Below, piece after piece: positions 24,635 to 27,725 of a DNA stretch of 27,725 bases. Below the pieces are notes generated by a model that saw only the letters and a program-made list of their open reading frames with translations, did not search any database and was not told the DNA's origin. The DNA is from JBCBSS01 sp039819065. Lineage in GTDB: Bacteria > Bacteroidota > Bacteroidia > Cytophagales > Cyclobacteriaceae. How positions within the stretch are numbered: the first letter of the stretch is position 1; each line of letters opens with the position of its first letter. The stretch lies in contig JBCBSS010000105.1 in NCBI GenBank assembly GCA_039819065.1, forward strand, positions 1 to 27,725, written 5' to 3'. The translations under genes were made by a program, and so were the position numbers.

Positions 24635-25411
24635 TTAATTACAAAGCCGACCTGAGAAATTAAGGTTGTATAAAAGTCGTGCAGCCTTTTTATCACCAGC
24701 TGTAAGTTTTCTCACAACACCACCCTGACCTGAATTCATCATCGAACTTGCATCAGTAAAGGGTGTATCAGGTATATATATTTCAGATGATGAAGTGCCA
24801 TTAGTGTGGGCAAAACCCAGGCAGTGCCCCAATTCGTGTTCTATAGTTGACCTCCATTGAGCGTAGTCAAAATTAAAGTCATCCAAGTCGAGACGGATAT
24901 ATTTGCCAGGTCTTCCTCCGGACGGCATGGTAGCTCTTCCAACTACCCCACCATCCAAGGGGCCCTTACTAATGATAATCTCAGCATTATTTATATTATT
25001 GGTATTGGCCAGGAAAATATCACATTTAGTGATATCATTCCAGTGTTGCATAGCCAGACTTACAGCACTTCTGGCTGTTGTTCCTGAAGGCAAGTTGTTA
25101 TACACAGTAATATACCTGACTTCATTACAGCTGATTATGTTAGGAAAACGCCTTTGTTCCGTACGCCCGTTATCATGACCGGCTTCGTCCAGGTAACTGG
25201 CTGGAATATTAATATCGCCTTCTACAGTAAAGTAATCGCCATCTTTAAGCACGGGAAAGTTTTTCGTGTCAAATCCCAATGCGGCGATCCTCGATATCGT
25301 AGCATCATCAAGGCCGTGTGGGTTGAGTGACTCTGTCACTTCAATTTGTTGTTCGCATTGCATGAATACATATGCAATACTCAAAATGAGAATTAATTTC
25401 AATGGTTTCAT
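24635..25411 (-). CDS. M57-type zinc metalloprotease lipoprotein
   Basis: The 258-residue product has a lipoprotein signal (MKPLKLILILSIAYVFMQC, C19), so it is likely anchored outside the cytoplasm. Residues 192-202 are HELGHCLGFAH, the HExxHxxGxxH zinc site of metzincins, and SMM about 20 residues later is the Met-turn. The preceding part (RFPNIISCNEVRYITVYNNL, then AVSLAMQHWNDI) fits the M57 'dual-action HEIGH' peptidase family. The active-site residues are all present, so it is probably active. Its substrate is unknown. It is bracketed by a perfect 19-bp inverted repeat. Confidence 0.9.
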   Translation of the reverse strand: MKPLKLILILSIAYVFMQCEQQIEVTESLNPHGLDDATISRIAALGFDTKNFPVLKDGDYFTVEGDINIPASYLDEAGHDNGRTEQRRFPNIISCNEVRYITVYNNLPSGTTARSAVSLAMQHWNDITKCDIFLANTNNINNAEIIISKGPLDGGVVGRATMPSGGRPGKYIRLDLDDFNFDYAQWRSTIEHELGHCLGFAHTNGTSSSEIYIPDTPFTDASSMMNSGQGGVVRKLTAGDKKAARLLYNLNFSGRLCN

Positions 25412-25457
25412 AGTGTTATTAAATTAAAATGGTTGTTAGGGTTTTAGGGTAGTATTT

Positions 25458-25476
25458 CACAACCTTGAAAGCACTT
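25458..25476. repeat. 19-bp inverted repeat, right arm
   Basis: CACAACCTTGAAAGCACTT, exact reverse complement of 24555-24573. It lies about 47 bases upstream of the metalloprotease start, in the divergent promoter region, just beside another palindrome at 25480-25504. Confidence 0.9.
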
Positions 25477-25479
25477 ATC

Positions 25480-25504
25480 TAACAACGACTAAAGTCGTTT
25501 GTTA
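25480..25504. promoter_or_regulatory. Palindrome in the divergent promoter region
   Basis: AACGACT-AA-AGTCGTT (25484-25499) is a perfect inverted repeat, and pairing continues outward with one bulged T to TAACA/TGTTA-like ends. Between the leftward protease gene and the rightward YdeI gene it could be an operator, or a mobile hairpin repeat. Function is not shown. Confidence 0.4.
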
Positions 25505-25577
25505 AAATCAATCCGTAAATAGTGAAAAGCTATGGATGAGTCAAGTAAATTTTCTCATTCTAACTAAAAATCTGATA

Positions 25578-26156
25578 ATGATCAAGACGGAACATTTTGA
25601 AAAAGTAGAGGTCAAATCGGCTGAAGAACTAAGATCGTGGCTGGAGAAACATCATAAACAAGCGGAAAGCATTTGGCTAGTCTCCTATAAGAAAAATGAG
25701 CCTGACAAATACGTATCTACCTCCGAAGTGCTTGACGAATTACTTTGCTTCGGTTGGATTGACGGCATAAGGCGTAAATTGGATGAGCATAGAACTATGC
25801 AATTGATCTCGCCTAGAAAAGTAGAACATTGGGCCAGGTCATATAAGGAAAGAGCGGCAAGATTAATTAAAGAAGGGCGTATGCATGAATCCGGATTTAA
25901 GTCTATCGAAGTGTCAAAGTCAAGTGGGCTTTGGGACTTTATGAACGATGTAGACAACCTTATCACACCGGAAGATTTGTCAATCGCATTGTCCAAACTC
26001 GAAGGAGCATCTGAGTTCTTTGATGCCATCAATGATTCCAGCAAGAGGTTTGTACTGCGTTGGATCAAATTGGCGAAAACTGAAAAAACAAGGAAGAACA
26101 GAATTGAAAAGATCGCCAACCTTTCGGCCAAAGGAGAAAAACTGCCCGGAAGCTAG
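25578..26156 (+). CDS. YdeI/OmpD-associated family protein
   Basis: This 192-residue cytoplasmic protein matches the YdeI family: the N-terminal domain carries AEELRSWLEKHHKQAESIWLV, then the highly conserved LDELLCFGWIDGIRRKLDE and ISPRKVEHWARSYKERAARL, and the C-terminal helical part has SKRFVLRWIKLAKTEKTRKNRIEKI. In E. coli the relative is linked to stress and antimicrobial-peptide responses, but the biochemical role is unknown. Two ATGs are possible, at 25536 and 25578; the latter is chosen because the family begins near MIKTEHF. Confidence 0.92.
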   Translation: MIKTEHFEKVEVKSAEELRSWLEKHHKQAESIWLVSYKKNEPDKYVSTSEVLDELLCFGWIDGIRRKLDEHRTMQLISPRKVEHWARSYKERAARLIKEGRMHESGFKSIEVSKSSGLWDFMNDVDNLITPEDLSIALSKLEGASEFFDAINDSSKRFVLRWIKLAKTEKTRKNRIEKIANLSAKGEKLPGS

Positions 26157-26290
26157 AAATAGGGTGATAAGGCACTATTTCATGTGCATTTGAATTGAAA
26201 TATTTACAGTCAATAGAATAAAACTTATTACATTAAGAGTTTAAGCATAGGGCAGATAAAATACATTTACTCAATTCGGTCAGCTATAAC

Positions 26291-26659
26291 ATGAAAACGG
26301 CACACTTAATAGCAATCTTCTGCTTTAGCACTTCTTTAGTGTTTGGGCAAACTATAATAGAGGAAGAGGTGATTTGTGAGGGGTTCTTCGAAATGGGTTG
26401 GGAATCTTCTGCGTTTTATGAAAAGACCTGGGACAATAAAGTTCTTGCAGCTGTCTGGCTGAATTTTGATGATTCCTTCCAATGGACAGACTCGTTGACA
26501 AACTTGTTTAACAAAGGTGGCTTCATAAAAGTCGAAGGCATAAAAAGGACGGGTGGAAATTTCGGTCACCTTGGAGGAAGTGATTCAGAATTAGTGGTTA
26601 CACGCCTTATATCCATTGATACGACCATGACAATCGAGAAGTTCTTCGAAGAAAAGTGA
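26291..26659 (+). CDS. Small secreted protein of unknown function
   Basis: The 122-residue product has a signal peptide (MKTAHLIAIFCFSTSLVFGQ). The mature part of about 100 residues contains one Cys (EEEVICEGFF) and a conserved-looking FIKVEGIKRTGGNFGHLGG stretch. No family was recognised. It stands 134 bases after the YdeI gene and 144 bases before the sigma factor gene. Confidence 0.65.
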   Translation: MKTAHLIAIFCFSTSLVFGQTIIEEEVICEGFFEMGWESSAFYEKTWDNKVLAAVWLNFDDSFQWTDSLTNLFNKGGFIKVEGIKRTGGNFGHLGGSDSELVVTRLISIDTTMTIEKFFEEK

Positions 26660-26745
26660 AATGTGATACGACGCCATCAGTCACGATGCTCAATAGGTTA
26701 AAAGAGTCATAGGCATACTTCCCACTTCATATTATTCTCCTAAAC

Positions 26746-26772
26746 TGTCACGTTTTTCATTCCAAAATTGTC
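26746..26772 (+). promoter_or_regulatory. Predicted ECF41-type autoregulatory promoter
   Basis: TGTCACG at 26746-26752, a 16-base spacer, then TGTC at 26769-26772. The ECF41 promoter consensus, as I recall it, is TGTCACA then 16 bases then CGTC, so spacing is exact with one mismatch in each box. It lies 31 bases before the ECF sigma factor's start codon, suggesting that the factor drives its own transcription. Confidence 0.6.
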
Positions 26773-26803
26773 AACTTGAGATAACCCTACTTCAACTGTC
26801 AAT

Positions 26804-27637
26804 ATGGAAGATTATCAAGCCAAACTATTCCCCTACGCTTACAACATTCTAGGGTCTGCCGAAGATGCTAAAGATGCAATTCAGGACGTTCTGCTCAAAT
26901 ACCACACATTGAACACTAACATTGACAATGTAATCGGATACCTCGTCAAAGGTGTCATCAATCAGTCTATCAACTTTAAGCATAGAAAGAAGAAAATCAG
27001 CGCTGATCAAGTATGGCTACCTGAGCCTATTGCAACAGAGAGATCTGACAGCAATTTGAATCGCGAAGACATTATTTCCTATTCGATGTTGGTGCTCCTG
27101 GAACAGCTAAACCCTAAGGAAAGAGCTGTTTTCATTTTAAAAGAAGCTTTTGACTATTCACATCAGGAGATTGCCGATATCATTGATTCTACCATTGAGA
27201 ACTCTCGTAAACTGTTGAGCAGGGCTAAAGACAAATTGAAGGCAAGTAGAAAGAATAATGGAGATCCTGGCAGTAGCAGCGCGCCCTCTTTTATGCAGAG
27301 CTATATAGAGATAATCAAAAATGGTGATATCAAAGCCCTGGAAGGATTACTCTCCGAGGAAATTTCACTCACTGCGGATGGTGGGGATAAGGTAAATGTC
27401 GTCAGGACATTCACCAGCGGAAGATCAGCCGTATCTGACCTGATACTCACCGTGTATCGAAATTATCAGCAATCGCAAACTGTCAGAATTGCTGAGGTGA
27501 ATCATCAGCCCGCCTTACTCTATTATGAAAATGACTTGCTAGTCAATTGTCAGGTTTTTCAATTAAACAAGGACAATACCTTAATCAGCAATGTATATTC
27601 AGTTGTCGATCCGGATAAGTTAAAAGCCCTATTTTGA
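26804..27637 (+). CDS. ECF RNA polymerase sigma factor with SnoaL-like tail (ECF41/SigJ type)
   Basis: The 277-residue protein has sigma region 2 (about 4-60, YAYNILGSAEDAKDAIQDVL), region 4 (about 95-150, LNPKERAVFILKEAFDYSHQ and EIADIIDSTIENSRKLLSRA), and a C-terminal SnoaL/NTF2-like domain (about 163-277). Two hallmarks of ECF41 sigma factors are present: WLPEP (71-75) in the linker and DGGDKV (192-197, family form DGGGK) in the tail. In studied members the tail modulates activity in place of an anti-sigma factor, and the target is often an adjacent carboxymuconolactone decarboxylase or oxidoreductase. No such gene is upstream here; the downstream neighbour is outside the window. Confidence 0.92.
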   Translation: MEDYQAKLFPYAYNILGSAEDAKDAIQDVLLKYHTLNTNIDNVIGYLVKGVINQSINFKHRKKKISADQVWLPEPIATERSDSNLNREDIISYSMLVLLEQLNPKERAVFILKEAFDYSHQEIADIIDSTIENSRKLLSRAKDKLKASRKNNGDPGSSSAPSFMQSYIEIIKNGDIKALEGLLSEEISLTADGGDKVNVVRTFTSGRSAVSDLILTVYRNYQQSQTVRIAEVNHQPALLYYENDLLVNCQVFQLNKDNTLISNVYSVVDPDKLKALF

Positions 27638-27725
27638 CATTAATATCGCTTAAGAAAATTGCAGGATACTACCTGAAACCTGTCATTTTACTTCACACGA
27701 TATATATTATTGGTCTCTAAAAGAC

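Noticed and set aside
25685..26131. 148-codon frame on the minus strand
   Set aside because: It lies wholly inside the YdeI gene in antisense, and the plus-strand protein matches a known family throughout.

Overview
The window looks like a chromosomal stretch of a Bacteroidota bacterium, most likely order Cytophagales (Fulvivirga/Roseivirga-like). This is inferred from protein families, not from a marker gene. The supporting families are FtsX-type permeases with an N-terminal permease prefix domain behind a PadR regulator, a DUF6090 membrane protein, many short secreted proteins and lipoproteins, weak Shine-Dalgarno signals, and hairpin repeats scattered between genes. No rRNA, tRNA, CRISPR array, prophage, transposase or origin was found.

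Layout. (1) 1-4.8 kb: redox and stress-type genes, namely a flavodoxin-fold NAD(P)H oxidoreductase, a pyruvoyl decarboxylase of the phosphatidylserine decarboxylase family (minus strand), a Crp/Fnr regulator followed closely by a DJ-1/PfpI lipoprotein, and an ABM-domain membrane protein. (2) 4.8-7.2 kb: a decayed secreted-protein gene (one frameshift and one in-frame stop), then a BspA-type DUF285 repeat protein. (3) 7.2-10.4 kb: DUF1428 protein, small membrane ORF, secreted serine beta-lactamase-fold hydrolase, DUF6090 protein. (4) 10.5-13.3 kb: AraC regulator with a palindrome just upstream of its start, a secreted two-domain barrel/SnoaL protein with a strong terminator, and an unknown secreted protein. 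(5) 13.5-19.4 kb: PadR regulator overlapping a large FtsX-type permease, then a paralogous permease that lacks 20 residues at a transmembrane/stalk junction. No ATPase gene is present. (6) 19.6-23.6 kb: TlpA-like thioredoxin lipoprotein, CAP-domain protein, Asp-box (sialidase-like) beta-propeller. (7) 23.6-27.7 kb: unknown protein and M57-type metalloprotease lipoprotein (both minus strand), YdeI protein, small secreted protein, and an ECF sigma factor with a SnoaL-like tail of the ECF41 type.

Most genes are short independent units, so the window reads as an accessory-rich but ordinary chromosomal region. The more unusual signals lie between the genes: two copies of a perfect 33-bp palindrome, a duplicated ~105-bp inverted-repeat element, a recurring GTCTCAAAAG module, a hairpin-rich 350-bp leader before the CAP gene, a 19-bp perfect inverted repeat bracketing the metalloprotease gene, and a likely autoregulatory ECF41-type promoter. 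I did not find a convincing new multi-gene system (for example defence or biosynthesis). The best leads are the ECF41 promoter, the inverted-repeat-bracketed protease, the structured leader and the decarboxylase of uncertain substrate.
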